Shown here one piece after another: positions 43,603-51,271 of a stretch of 64,000 nucleotides of DNA. The notes beneath the pieces are model-generated. The model was not told the DNA's origin, searched no databases, and saw only the letters and a program-made list of their open reading frames with translations. The stretch is from Kineococcus sp. NBC_00420 (lineage in GTDB: Bacteria; Actinomycetota; Actinomycetes; Actinomycetales; Kineococcaceae), in contig NZ_CP107930.1 of the NCBI RefSeq assembly GCF_036021035.1, positions 4,736,006 through 4,800,005 of the forward strand, read 5' to 3'. Position numbers and translations under genes: made by a program. Each line of letters starts with the position of its first letter. Within the stretch, counting starts at the first letter, position 1.

Positions 43603-43992
43603 TCAGCGCTCCTTCTCGGAGGTGACCGATTCCTTGCGGTCCACCGCGGACTCCTTGCGCAGGGTCGCGGATTCCTTGCGGGCGACCGTGGACTCCTTGC
43701 GCTGCGTGCTGGATTCCTTGCGGGCGACCGTGGATTCCTTGCGCTGGGTCGCGGACTCCTTGCGGTCGACCGTGGACTCCTTGCGCTGCGTCGCCGATTC
43801 CTTGCGCTCGACCGTCGAGGTCGCCTTCAACCCGGGGGCCACCTTGGCGGTCGTGAGGGTCGCGGACGGGGCAGCCGACGCGACGGCCGCCGAGGCCAGA
43901 CCGCCACCGGCCAGGACGGCGGTGGCCGCGAGACCGGCGGCGAGACGCGCGAGGCGGCGGGAGGAGCGGGACGGGATGGCGGTGCTGGACAT
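43603..43992 (-). CDS. Secreted heptad-repeat protein (nine RKES repeats)
   Basis: A 129-residue exported protein not assignable to a known family. The signal peptide (SSRRLARLAAGLAATAVLAG, then ASAAVASAAP) is followed by about 20 spacer residues and then nine consecutive seven-residue units of the form RKES(A/T/S)(T/V)(Q/D/A/L), alternating between ATQ-like and TVx-like versions so that the real period is 14 residues. It ends EKER. The mature protein is highly charged with no cysteine or aromatic residue. The reading strand is supported by GGAGGCACC before the ATG and by the signal peptide. It is monocistronic between lpdA and pepA. Function unknown. Confidence 0.8.
   Translation of the reverse strand: MSSTAIPSRSSRRLARLAAGLAATAVLAGGGLASAAVASAAPSATLTTAKVAPGLKATSTVERKESATQRKESTVDRKESATQRKESTVARKESSTQRKESTVARKESATLRKESAVDRKESVTSEKER
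43631..43806 (-). repeat. 21-bp tandem coding repeat, nine copies
   Basis: TCCTTGCG recurs on the plus strand at 43631 and then every 21 bases through 43799, nine times without a break in register. It encodes the RKES core on the minus strand. Confidence 0.95.
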
Positions 43993-44011
43993 GGTGCCTC
44001 CGTGACGAGAG

Positions 44012-44029
44012 CCCCGGTGCACACCGGGG
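44012..44029. promoter_or_regulatory. Palindrome in the RKES gene leader
   Basis: CCCCGGTG-CA-CACCGGGG, 8-base perfect arms, 19 bases upstream of the ATG and just before its ribosome binding site. It could be an operator or an mRNA hairpin that limits translation. Confidence 0.4.
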
Positions 44030-44265
44030 AGCTGTGCGATGTACCGAACCGGTCGGCGTGGTGACGCCCCCGAACTAGGTCGTCACCGAGAGCATATAGC
44101 TAGTTGCAGAGAGTGCACGAGTTGTCTCGGAAATGATCACTCGATCAGCAGGCCGGGGCTTCTTCGATCATGGAAACCGTCGGTGAACAGCCTCTGATGC
44201 AGAGGTTCCCGTTCCCAGAACGTTTCACCACGGGAATCGGACCGAGAAGCACCGGAATGCCTCAT

Positions 44266-44298
44266 CGGGGCCGCAGCCCTTTCCGGGGAACGGCCCCG
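44266..44298 (-). terminator. Possible terminator after pepA
   Basis: CGGGGCCG pairs with CGGCCCCG (8 bp, 17-base loop), 26 bases beyond the pepA stop. Confidence 0.4.
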
Positions 44299-44324
44299 CA
44301 GTGCGTCCCGGGCCCCGGCCGGGC

Positions 44325-45824
44325 TCAGCGCCCGGCGTGGTCCTCGGCCAGCGCGACCAGGGTCCGCACCGCGACACCCGTCCCGCCGCGGTGGGTGTAC
44401 CCCCACGGCTCACCCGTGGCGAAGGCCGGACCGGCGATGTCCAGGTGCGCCCAGGGGATCGCGGTCCCCGCGGCGGAGTCGCCGACGAACTCGCGCAGGA
44501 AGACCGCCGCCACGAGCATCCCGCCCGCCCGGTCGCCGATGTTGGCCAGGTCGGCCACGGGGGAGTCCAGCGTCGCCCGCAGCTCCTCGGGCAACGGCAT
44601 GGGCCAGAACGACTCCCCGGCCCGTTCGGCCGCGGCGAGGACCGCGCTGCGGAACTCCTCGTCGTTGCCCATGATCCCCGAGACCCGGTTCCCCAGGGCG
44701 ACGACCTGGGCGCCGGTCAGGGTGGCCACGTCGACGATGGCGTCAGGACGTTCGGCCGAGGCGGCGTCGAGCGCGTCACCGAGGACGAGCCGCCCCTCGG
44801 CGTCGGTGTTCAGGACCTCGACCGTCGTCCCGCCGTGCATCGTCAGCACGTCGGAGGGGCGGATCGCGGTGCCGGAGGGCATGTTCTCCGCGATGGCCAG
44901 CCAACCGGTGACCTTGACGGGGAGCTTCAGGTCGGCGACCGCCCGGACCGCGGCCAGCACGGCCGCGGCACCCGACATGTCGCTCTTCATCGTCTCCATG
45001 CCGCCCGCGGGCTTCAGCGAGAGACCGCCGGAGTCGAAGGTGATGCCCTTGCCGACGAACGCGAGGTGGCCCTTGGCCTTGGCCGGTGCGTGCTCCACGA
45101 CGACCAGGCGCGGGGGACGCGAAGACCCCTGGCCCACACCGAGGATGCCGCCGAAGCCGCCGTCGGCCAGGGCCTGCTCGTCCAGCACGCGGACGGTGAG
45201 CGAGGTCCCCGCCGCGGCCTGCAGCGCCGCCGCGGCGAGGTCGGCCGGTGCGAGGTCGCCCGGTGCCGTGTTGATGAGGTCGCGAGCCGTCGCGACGGCC
45301 CGGGCGAGGACCTCGGCCCGCTCGACCGCGGCGCGGAAGGTCTTGTCCCGGGGCTTGTCGACCAGCAGCGTGACCTCGGCGACCGGTTCACGCTCGGCGG
45401 CCTTGTAGCGGGTGAAGGCGTAGGCACCGAGCCCGGCGCCCTCGGCGACAGCGGCCAGCGTGGCGGCGTCGGGGGTGGGCAACGCGAACGCGACCCGGCC
45501 CTTGCCGGTGAGGGCGCGCACGGCCTGACCCGCGGCGCGGCGCAGGGTCTCGTGGTCGGGGGCGGTGCCGACGCCCACGAGTGCGACCAGGGGCGTGGCG
45601 AGCCCGGTCGTCCCGGGGACGAGGTGCACGGTGCCCGGTTTGCCGTTCGCACCCAGGGCCAGCGCGGCCTCGGCCAGCGCGGAACGCGTCGCGCGGGGGA
45701 GGTCGTCACCCCCCAGGACCTCGGGGGCGCCGGGACGCTTGCCGGTCGCGGGAGCCAGTCCCAGGACCAGCGCGTCGACCGAGACGCTCTTGACGGACTT
45801 GCTGCTGAGCAGGAGACGTGACAC
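44325..45824 (-). CDS. pepA: Leucyl aminopeptidase (M17)
   Basis: A 499-residue cytosolic M17 aminopeptidase that removes N-terminal residues from peptides, using two metal ions. Metal and catalytic motifs are VGKGITFDSGGLSLKP, MKSDMSGAAAVLA and the signature NTDAEGRLVLGDAL. The start at 45824 (MSRLLLSSKSV) is chosen because it lies exactly 6 bases after a TAGGGT box; a GTG one codon upstream would leave only 3 bases. The gene is divergent from a GNAT gene with 22 bp between start codons. Length and order are normal for the family. Confidence 0.95.
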   Translation of the reverse strand: MSRLLLSSKSVKSVSVDALVLGLAPATGKRPGAPEVLGGDDLPRATRSALAEAALALGANGKPGTVHLVPGTTGLATPLVALVGVGTAPDHETLRRAAGQAVRALTGKGRVAFALPTPDAATLAAVAEGAGLGAYAFTRYKAAEREPVAEVTLLVDKPRDKTFRAAVERAEVLARAVATARDLINTAPGDLAPADLAAAALQAAAGTSLTVRVLDEQALADGGFGGILGVGQGSSRPPRLVVVEHAPAKAKGHLAFVGKGITFDSGGLSLKPAGGMETMKSDMSGAAAVLAAVRAVADLKLPVKVTGWLAIAENMPSGTAIRPSDVLTMHGGTTVEVLNTDAEGRLVLGDALDAASAERPDAIVDVATLTGAQVVALGNRVSGIMGNDEEFRSAVLAAAERAGESFWPMPLPEELRATLDSPVADLANIGDRAGGMLVAAVFLREFVGDSAAGTAIPWAHLDIAGPAFATGEPWGYTHRGGTGVAVRTLVALAEDHAGR

Positions 45825-45830
45825 CACGGC

Positions 45831-45840
45831 ACCCTAACGT
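45831..45840. promoter_or_regulatory. Overlapping divergent -10 elements (pepA and GNAT)
   Basis: TAGGGT on the minus strand (45831-45836) and TAACGT on the plus strand (45835-45840) share their TA step. Each is exactly 6 bases from its GTG start. Confidence 0.55.
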
Positions 45841-45846
45841 GGGGGC

Positions 45847-46569
45847 GTGATCCAGCCACCTGCGCCGCACCCGGACCCCGACGTCAGCGCCGGCCCGCAC
45901 GAGCTCCGCCCCGGTCTGTGGTGGCGTCAGGTCGGCGTGGCCGACGTCCCCGCGCTGCAGGAGATCTGCCTGCGCACCGGTGACGCGGGTCGCGACGCGA
46001 CCGCGCGCACGGCCTTCCCCGAACTGCTCGCCGACGTCTACGCGACGCCGTACGCCCACCACGAGGCCCGGTTCGGAACCGTCGTCGAGGACGCCGACGG
46101 CGTCGCCGGGTACCTCCTCGGCTGCCGGGACACCGCCGCGTTCGAACGCTGGCGCGAGGCGGAGTGGTGGCCGCCGCTGCGGGCGCGCTACCCCCGCCCG
46201 GAGGACGTGCAGGGCTTCGACGCCGGGCCGCTGCGGACCGTCCACGGCGGTGTCACCCCGGAACCCGTCTGGGCCACCCACCCTTCGCACCTGCACGTCG
46301 ACCTGCTGCCCCGGCTGCAGGGCAAGGGGATCGGGCGGGCGCTGGTGCAGCGGGTCTGCGCCCAGCTGGCGGCCGACGGGTCGCCGGGGGTCCACCTCGG
46401 CGTGTCGGGCGCCAACCCCGGCGCCGTCGCGTTCTACCGGCGCGCGGGGTTGGTGGAACTCGCCGCGACGGCGCGGGGCTACACGTTCGGGCGGTCGTTC
46501 GGGTCGGTGGGTCCTTCCGCGGCGGGTTCCACCGCAACGGGTTCCACCGCGACGGCTCCGGCCTCCTGA
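45847..46569 (+). CDS. GNAT family N-acetyltransferase
   Basis: A 240-residue acetyl-CoA-dependent acetyltransferase. The acetyl-CoA site is LHVDLLPRLQGKGIGRALVQ near residue 160 (Q/RxxGxG/A), followed by GVHLGVSGANPGAVAFYRRA. The N-terminal half (residues 25-110) is an actinobacterial variant. GTG is 6 bases after TAACGT. The last 30 residues (Ser/Ala/Thr/Gly-rich) run into the convergent cobT gene: the two coding ends overlap by 91 bases. The acceptor is unknown; proximity to the aminopeptidase could point to an amino acid or peptide (weak inference). Confidence 0.85.
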   Translation: MIQPPAPHPDPDVSAGPHELRPGLWWRQVGVADVPALQEICLRTGDAGRDATARTAFPELLADVYATPYAHHEARFGTVVEDADGVAGYLLGCRDTAAFERWREAEWWPPLRARYPRPEDVQGFDAGPLRTVHGGVTPEPVWATHPSHLHVDLLPRLQGKGIGRALVQRVCAQLAADGSPGVHLGVSGANPGAVAFYRRAGLVELAATARGYTFGRSFGSVGPSAAGSTATGSTATAPAS

Positions 46570-47687
46570 ACCGGGGCCCCGGGTTCCGGCTCGGGCTCGG
46601 GCTCCGGCTCGGGCTCGGGCTCCGGTTCCGGGTCGGGCAGCGGGGGGAGCGCCGCCTCGTCCGCCGCAGCCAGGGCCTGCGCAGCCCGCAGCACGCCGAG
46701 GGCGCTGAGCGCGCCCGACCCGCCCCCGCGACCGGCGCCGAGGTCCAGCACCGGCACCATCTTCAGCCGGTCCGCGGCGAGGGCCTGCGCCGGTTCCGCG
46801 CTCGCCGCGCCGACCTGCCACCACTTCTCCGCCCCCGGCACCCCGCGCGAGGCGAGCAGTGCGGCGGCGACCCCGACCACCCCGTCCAGCAGCACCGGGG
46901 TCCGGCGGGCCGCGGCCCGCAGCAGGAACCCGACCGCAGCGGCCAGGTCGGCGCTCGCGACGGCCTGCAGGACGGCGGTGGGCCGGGTCGCGAGCTTGCG
47001 CGAGCGGCGGACGGCGTCGCGCACGGCGGCCGTCTTGCGCATCCAGGCGTCGTCGTCGACGCCGCTGCCGCGTCCGACGACGTCGACCGCGCCCTTGCGC
47101 AGGCAGGCGGCCACCAGCGTCGCGGCGACGGTCGTCGCCCCGGCGCCCAGGTCACCGAGCAGCAGCAGGTCCACCCCGGCGTCGACCTCGGCGTCGGCGA
47201 TCGCCGCCCCCGCGCGGACCGCGGCCTCGACCTCCTCGGCGCTCAGCGCGTCCCCGACGGCGATGTCCCCGGCGGGCCGGAGCGCGTGCTCGAGCACGGC
47301 AGCGGGCACGCCGTCGGGGCCCTGCTCGCCCCAGTCCACGCCCAGGGCGTGCACGGCCACGGGGACCCCGACCGCCGCGGCGAGGGCGGCGAAGGCCCCC
47401 CGACCGGCGACGAGTTCGCGCACGGCCTGCGCCGTCCACCCCGGCTCCAGCCGGGAGATCCCCCGGGCGGCGACACCGTGGTCACCCGCGAAGACGACCA
47501 GGCGCACCCGCTCCAGCGGAGCCGGCACGTCACGGTCCTGCGTCCCGGCGAGCCAGGACGCCAGCCCATCGGCGCGCGAGGCCGGACGCAGCGGCGCCAC
47601 CAGCCGGGGGCGCGCGAGCGGGGTGTGCGGCGAGCGCAGACCCTCGGCGATCTCACGCAGGTTCAACGGCCGCGGGCCGTCGGTCAT
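46479..47687 (-). CDS. cobT: Nicotinate-nucleotide--dimethylbenzimidazole phosphoribosyltransferase
   Basis: A 402-residue CobT that makes alpha-ribazole phosphate for the lower ligand of cobalamin. Recognised by VVFAGDHGVAARGIS near residue 65, LLLLGDLGAGATTVAATLVA, RKTAAVRDAVRRSRKL, TPVLLDGVVGVAAALLAS and DLGAGRGGGSGALSALGVLR. ATG follows GAGGAG. The core ends near residue 350; the rest is a Glu-Pro tandem tail (EPEPEPEPEPEP) and an Ala/Glu/Pro-rich end, low complexity and overlapping the GNAT gene antisense. No other cobalamin gene is in the window. The tail is not needed in family members of normal length. Confidence 0.93.
   Translation of the reverse strand: MTDGPRPLNLREIAEGLRSPHTPLARPRLVAPLRPASRADGLASWLAGTQDRDVPAPLERVRLVVFAGDHGVAARGISRLEPGWTAQAVRELVAGRGAFAALAAAVGVPVAVHALGVDWGEQGPDGVPAAVLEHALRPAGDIAVGDALSAEEVEAAVRAGAAIADAEVDAGVDLLLLGDLGAGATTVAATLVAACLRKGAVDVVGRGSGVDDDAWMRKTAAVRDAVRRSRKLATRPTAVLQAVASADLAAAVGFLLRAAARRTPVLLDGVVGVAAALLASRGVPGAEKWWQVGAASAEPAQALAADRLKMVPVLDLGAGRGGGSGALSALGVLRAAQALAAADEAALPPLPDPEPEPEPEPEPEPEPEPGAPVQEAGAVAVEPVAVEPAAEGPTDPNDRPNV
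46580..46640 (-). repeat. Low-complexity Glu-Pro coding repeat in cobT
   Basis: Repeats of GGCTCGGGCTCC-like units on the plus strand encode the EPEP tail of CobT. Confidence 0.75.
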
Positions 47688-47801
47688 CGGTGCTCCTCGG
47701 TGGGACGGGTGGGACGGGTCTCGCAGCGTGCCACGCGACCGCGCACGGCGGCGTGCCCCGCATGGTCGCACCTCCGGGCGCCCCGGCGGGCGAGCCGTCC
47801 C

Positions 47802-47830
47802 TTGTCGCTCGTCGCCGACCGGCCTACCGT
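47802..47830 (+). promoter_or_regulatory. Promoter of GAF regulator gene
   Basis: TTGTCG (47802-47807), a 17-base spacer and TACCGT (47825-47830), about 48 bases before the GTG, which also has a strong GGGGGAGGGA site. This is one of the few conventional leadered promoters here. Confidence 0.6.
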
Positions 47831-47877
47831 TCTCGCACCCGGGTCCGACGGAGGGCCCGAGGGGGAGGGACGAGCGG

Positions 47878-49137
47878 GTGTCGGCACGGTTGTCCCGATC
47901 GCGCGAGGACTGGCTGGCGTCCTGCGAGAGCGGGCCCGCGGGGACGCCGTTGCCCGGTGCCCGCGACCTCGTGTCCTCCTCCTGGTGGCGGGCGCGCAGC
48001 ACCGGCCTCGACCCCGACCGCGTCCTGCCCCCGGTCCTGCTCGAGGGGACCGACCTGCTCGAGCGTCGCGACGCCCACCCCCTCGCCGGTGTCCTGCCCA
48101 CCGCCCGTCGGTTGCTGCTCGAGGAACCCCTCGGGGTGCCCGTCCTGATGGCCGTCAGCGACGTCGACGGGACGTTGCTGTGGGTCGAGGGCGACCCGGG
48201 ACTGCGCCGGGCGGCCGAACGGATGGCCTTCACCGCCGGGGCGCGCTGGAGCGAGGACGTCGCCGGCCTCAACGCCCCGGGGACGGCCCTCGCCCTCGGC
48301 CGTCCCGTCCGGGTCCGGGCGGAGGAGCACTACGCGACGGCCGTCTCCCGCTGGAGCTGCTCCGCCGCCCCGGTGCGCGACCCCTCCTCCGGGGAGGTGC
48401 TCGGCGTCCTCGACCTCACCGGCGGGGACGACCTCGGCCGGGAACGGGCCCTGCAGTTCGTGCGCGCCGCCGTCGGGGCGCTCGAGGGGGAGCTGCGGGT
48501 CGCCGCGCTGCGCCGTGGCCTCGGGGGGACGCCCGTCGCGCTGCCGCCACCCGCTCCCCGGTTGTCGGTGCTGGGGTCCGCCGCGCACCTCGGGGTCGCC
48601 GCCGACGTCCGCCCGTTGTCGTTGCGCCACAGCGAGGTCCTGCTCACGCTGCTCACCGGCCCGGAGGGTGGGCAGTCCGCGGCCCGGCTGGCCGCCGAGC
48701 TCGACGAACGCCACCTCGCCCCCGTGTCGGTGCGCGCCGAGGTGCACCGGCTGCGGTCGGTGCTCGGGGAACGCACCCGGGGTCTCGTCGCGCTGTCGCC
48801 CGCGCCCTACCGGCTGGTCGGAGCGCTCGGCTGCGACGCCCTCGAGGTCCGGGACGCGCTGCGGGCCGGCCGGGTGCGGGACGCGGTCCGGGGCTGGACC
48901 GGTGACCTGCTGCCCGCCTCCGACGCCCCCGGGATCCGGGAACTGCGCGAGGAACTGCGCGCCGGGCTGCGCGCCGCCGTCCTCGAGGGGGAGGACGACC
49001 AGGCCCTGCTGGAGTTCTCCCGGACCGGCATCGGTCGTGACGACCCCGTCGTGGCCCACGACCTCGTCCGACGCCTCGCCCCCGGGGATCCCGGGCGGGC
49101 CGAGGCGCTGGCCCGGGAGGTCCGCCTCCGCGGGTGA
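47878..49137 (+). CDS. GAF domain transcriptional regulator
   Basis: A 419-residue regulator. Residues 60-200 form a GAF-type sensor ([54 protein letters not shown]), as in AcoR-like activators. The C-terminal part ([38 protein letters not shown]) has a winged-helix pattern, but there is no sigma-54 AAA+ domain. It lies immediately upstream of an acetaldehyde-type ALDH and DUF779 gene. In other actinobacteria this combination is common, so it is the probable activator for aldehyde or alcohol oxidation (inference). GTG start with a strong ribosome binding site. Confidence 0.87.
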   Translation: MSARLSRSREDWLASCESGPAGTPLPGARDLVSSSWWRARSTGLDPDRVLPPVLLEGTDLLERRDAHPLAGVLPTARRLLLEEPLGVPVLMAVSDVDGTLLWVEGDPGLRRAAERMAFTAGARWSEDVAGLNAPGTALALGRPVRVRAEEHYATAVSRWSCSAAPVRDPSSGEVLGVLDLTGGDDLGRERALQFVRAAVGALEGELRVAALRRGLGGTPVALPPPAPRLSVLGSAAHLGVAADVRPLSLRHSEVLLTLLTGPEGGQSAARLAAELDERHLAPVSVRAEVHRLRSVLGERTRGLVALSPAPYRLVGALGCDALEVRDALRAGRVRDAVRGWTGDLLPASDAPGIRELREELRAGLRAAVLEGEDDQALLEFSRTGIGRDDPVVAHDLVRRLAPGDPGRAEALAREVRLRG

Positions 49138-49145
49138 GCGCCGCC

Positions 49146-49160
49146 TGCAACGGGGTTGCA
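49146..49160. promoter_or_regulatory. Inverted repeat upstream of ALDH gene
   Basis: TGCAAC-GGG-GTTGCA, perfect 6-base arms, lies 9 bases after the regulator stop and about 70 bases before the ALDH ATG. It is a candidate binding site for the GAF regulator. Confidence 0.5.
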
Positions 49161-49229
49161 ACGCAGCACGGCGCACTGTGGTGGGCAGCGACGGAGCAGT
49201 CGCTGTTCTCCTTCACCACGGAGGTCTCC

Positions 49230-50753
49230 ATGACGGTCTACGAAGCCCCCGGACGCACCGGCAGCGTGGTCGAGTACGCCGACCGCTACGACCACTGGAT
49301 CGGCGGCGAACGCGTGGCGCCCGCCGAGGGCGGCTACTTCGAGAACCCCAGCCCCGTGAACGGGCAGACCTTCACCGAGGTGGCCCGCGGCACCGCGGCC
49401 GACATCGAACGGGCCCTCGACGCCGCCCACGCCGCGGCTCCCGCCTGGGGCCGCACCTCGGTCGCCGAACGTGCCCTCGTCCTGAACCGGATCGCCGACC
49501 GCATCGAGGCCAACCTCGAGAAGATCGCCGTCGCCGAGACCTGGGACAACGGCAAACCCGTCCGCGAGTGCCTCGCCGCCGACATCCCGCTCGTCGTGGA
49601 CCACCTGCGCTACTTCGCGGGCGTCGTCCGCGCCCAGGAGGGCGGGATCTCGCAGATCGACGAGGACACCGTCGCCTACCACTTCCACGAACCCCTGGGC
49701 GTGGTCGGGCAGATCATCCCCTGGAACTTCCCGCTGCTGATGGCGATCTGGAAGCTGGCCCCGGCGCTCGCGGCGGGCAACTGCGTCGTCCTGAAGCCGG
49801 CGGAACAGACCCCGGCCTCGATCATGTTCCTGATGGACCTCATCGGCGACCTGCTGCCACCGGGCGTGGTGAACGTCGTCAACGGGTTCGGGGCCGAGGC
49901 CGGGAAACCCCTGGCCAGCAACCCGCGCATCCGCAAGATCGCCTTCACCGGTGAGACGACGACCGGCCGCCTGATCATGCAGTACGCGAGCCAGAACCTC
50001 ATCCCGGTCACGCTGGAACTGGGCGGCAAGAGCCCGAACATCTTCTTCGACGACGTGGCGAGCGCGCACGACGACTTCTACGACAAGTCCCTCGAGGGTT
50101 TCACGATGTTCGCCCTCAACCAGGGCGAGGTCTGCACCTGCCCGTCGCGCGCCCTGATCCAGAACGGGATCTACGAGTCGTTCCTGGCCGACGCCGTGGA
50201 ACGCACCCGCGCCATCAAGCAGGGGAACCCGCTGGACACCGAGACGATGATCGGCGCCCAGGCCAGCAACGACCAGCTCGAGAAGATCCTCTCCTACATC
50301 GACATCGGCAAGCAGGAGGGCGCCAAGCTCCTCATCGGCGGCGACCGGGCCGACCTCGGGGGCGACCTCGCCGGCGGGTACTACGTGAACCCGACGATCT
50401 TCGAGGGCGACAACTCGATGCGCATCTTCCAGGAGGAGATCTTCGGGCCCGTGGTCTCGGTGACCCGCTTCGAGGGCCCGGACGACGCGCTGAAGATCGC
50501 CAACGACACCCTCTACGGTCTCGGGGCCGGGGTGTGGTCCCGCGACATCCACCTCGCCTACCGCATGGGCCGGGGGATCCAGGCCGGGCGGGTGTGGACG
50601 AACAACTACCACGCCTACCCCGCGCACGCCGCGTTCGGCGGGTACAAGAGCTCGGGCATCGGGCGGGAGAACCACAAGATGATGCTGGACCACTACCAGC
50701 AGACGAAGAACCTCCTCGTCAGCTACTCCACGAGCAAGCTCGGCTTCTTCTGA
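49230..50753 (+). CDS. Aldehyde dehydrogenase, acetaldehyde/ExaC type
   Basis: A 507-residue NAD-dependent aldehyde dehydrogenase closely resembling the acetaldehyde/chloroacetaldehyde enzymes linked to ethanol oxidation. Diagnostic: [48 protein letters not shown], and [15 protein letters not shown] with the catalytic Cys in the characteristic EVCTC context. [13 protein letters not shown] and [17 protein letters not shown] close the protein. ATG follows GGAGG. The GAF regulator upstream and DUF779 downstream form the usual neighbourhood for this subfamily. It is distinct from the ALDH at 29.7 kb, which has a different active-site context. Confidence 0.94.
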   Translation: MTVYEAPGRTGSVVEYADRYDHWIGGERVAPAEGGYFENPSPVNGQTFTEVARGTAADIERALDAAHAAAPAWGRTSVAERALVLNRIADRIEANLEKIAVAETWDNGKPVRECLAADIPLVVDHLRYFAGVVRAQEGGISQIDEDTVAYHFHEPLGVVGQIIPWNFPLLMAIWKLAPALAAGNCVVLKPAEQTPASIMFLMDLIGDLLPPGVVNVVNGFGAEAGKPLASNPRIRKIAFTGETTTGRLIMQYASQNLIPVTLELGGKSPNIFFDDVASAHDDFYDKSLEGFTMFALNQGEVCTCPSRALIQNGIYESFLADAVERTRAIKQGNPLDTETMIGAQASNDQLEKILSYIDIGKQEGAKLLIGGDRADLGGDLAGGYYVNPTIFEGDNSMRIFQEEIFGPVVSVTRFEGPDDALKIANDTLYGLGAGVWSRDIHLAYRMGRGIQAGRVWTNNYHAYPAHAAFGGYKSSGIGRENHKMMLDHYQQTKNLLVSYSTSKLGFF

Positions 50754-50797
50754 GCCACCGCGCGCGTTCGCCCCTCCCGACGAGAAGGAGTTCGACG

Positions 50798-50866
50798 ATG
50801 ACCCCGACGATCGCACCGCCCGGCGTCTCCCGTCCCGCGGGTGACCGGGAGACGACGTGCCGGTAG
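50798..50866 (+). CDS. Small 22-residue leader-type ORF before DUF779 gene
   Basis: A short frame MTPTIAPPGVSRPAGDRETT (plus CR) with a strong AAGGAG site 7 bases before its ATG. It ends in TAG ten bases inside the following DUF779 gene, so terminating ribosomes could restart at its GTG. No membrane or signal feature is present. It may be a translation-coupling leader and not a functional peptide. Confidence 0.45.
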   Translation: MTPTIAPPGVSRPAGDRETTCR

Positions 50867-51213
50867 GACTGACCGCGGAGGCGGCGGCGCAGTTGCGCCG
50901 CCTCCGCGCCCGGCACGGGGAGCTGATGTTCCACCAGTCGGGGGGCTGCTGCGACGGCAGTTCCCCGATGTGCTTCCCCGACGGCGACTTCATCCTCTCC
51001 GACGCGGACGAGTTCCTCGGGAACCTCGAGATCCCGGCCGAGGAGGCTTCCGAGGCGTTCACCGTCGGGGTGTGGATGTCGAAGGAGCAGTACCTGCGCT
51101 GGGCCCACACCGAACTGACCATCGACCTCGTCCCCGGGCGCGGGGCCGGGTTCTCGCTCGAGGCGCCGGACGGGGTGCGCTTCCTCGTCCGGTCCCGGTT
51201 GTGCCGGGTCTGA
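50857..51213 (+). CDS. DUF779 family protein
   Basis: A 118-residue DUF779 protein, typically encoded beside acetaldehyde-type aldehyde dehydrogenases. Conserved cysteines cluster in HQSGGCCDGSSPMCFPDG near residues 26-43, a likely metal-binding site; VWMSKEQYLRWAHTEL and a final CRV follow. Function is not established; help in metal handling or protection of the dehydrogenase has been suggested by context only. The GTG overlaps the preceding small frame and has GGGAGACGAC in front. It is the last gene of the ALDH unit. Confidence 0.88.
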   Translation: MPVGLTAEAAAQLRRLRARHGELMFHQSGGCCDGSSPMCFPDGDFILSDADEFLGNLEIPAEEASEAFTVGVWMSKEQYLRWAHTELTIDLVPGRGAGFSLEAPDGVRFLVRSRLCRV

Positions 51214-51258
51214 GCGGGAGGTTCCCGGTCTCCCCGGTCCTCGCGGAGGACGGGTGGC

Positions 51259-51264
51259 TACGGT
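51259..51264 (+). promoter_or_regulatory. -10 element for leaderless Gfo/Idh/MocA gene
   Basis: TACGGT, 7 bases, then the GTG at 51272. It favours that start over an in-frame GTG at 51254. Confidence 0.5.
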
Positions 51265-51271
51265 GGCCCGC

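Larger units (their letters stand above)
43993..44324. other. 332-bp intergenic region between RKES gene and pepA
   Basis: No gene is supported. It holds a perfect palindrome CCCCGGTG-CA-CACCGGGG (44012-44029) in the RKES gene leader, a locally AT-rich stretch near 44090-44165 that probably carries that gene's promoter, and a hairpin after pepA. Confidence 0.5.

Noticed and set aside
43556-44005. Plus-strand frame opposite the RKES gene encoding DSLR heptads with a coiled-coil pattern
   Set aside because: The pattern follows from the 21-bp repeat read on the other strand. The minus-strand gene has a ribosome binding site and signal peptide; the plus frame has neither and ends in an Arg/Ala-rich tail.
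44137-44406. Minus-strand 89-residue frame downstream of and overlapping the end of pepA
   Set aside because: Arg-rich composition, overlaps a hairpin and the pepA terminus, no ribosome binding site or recognisable domain.
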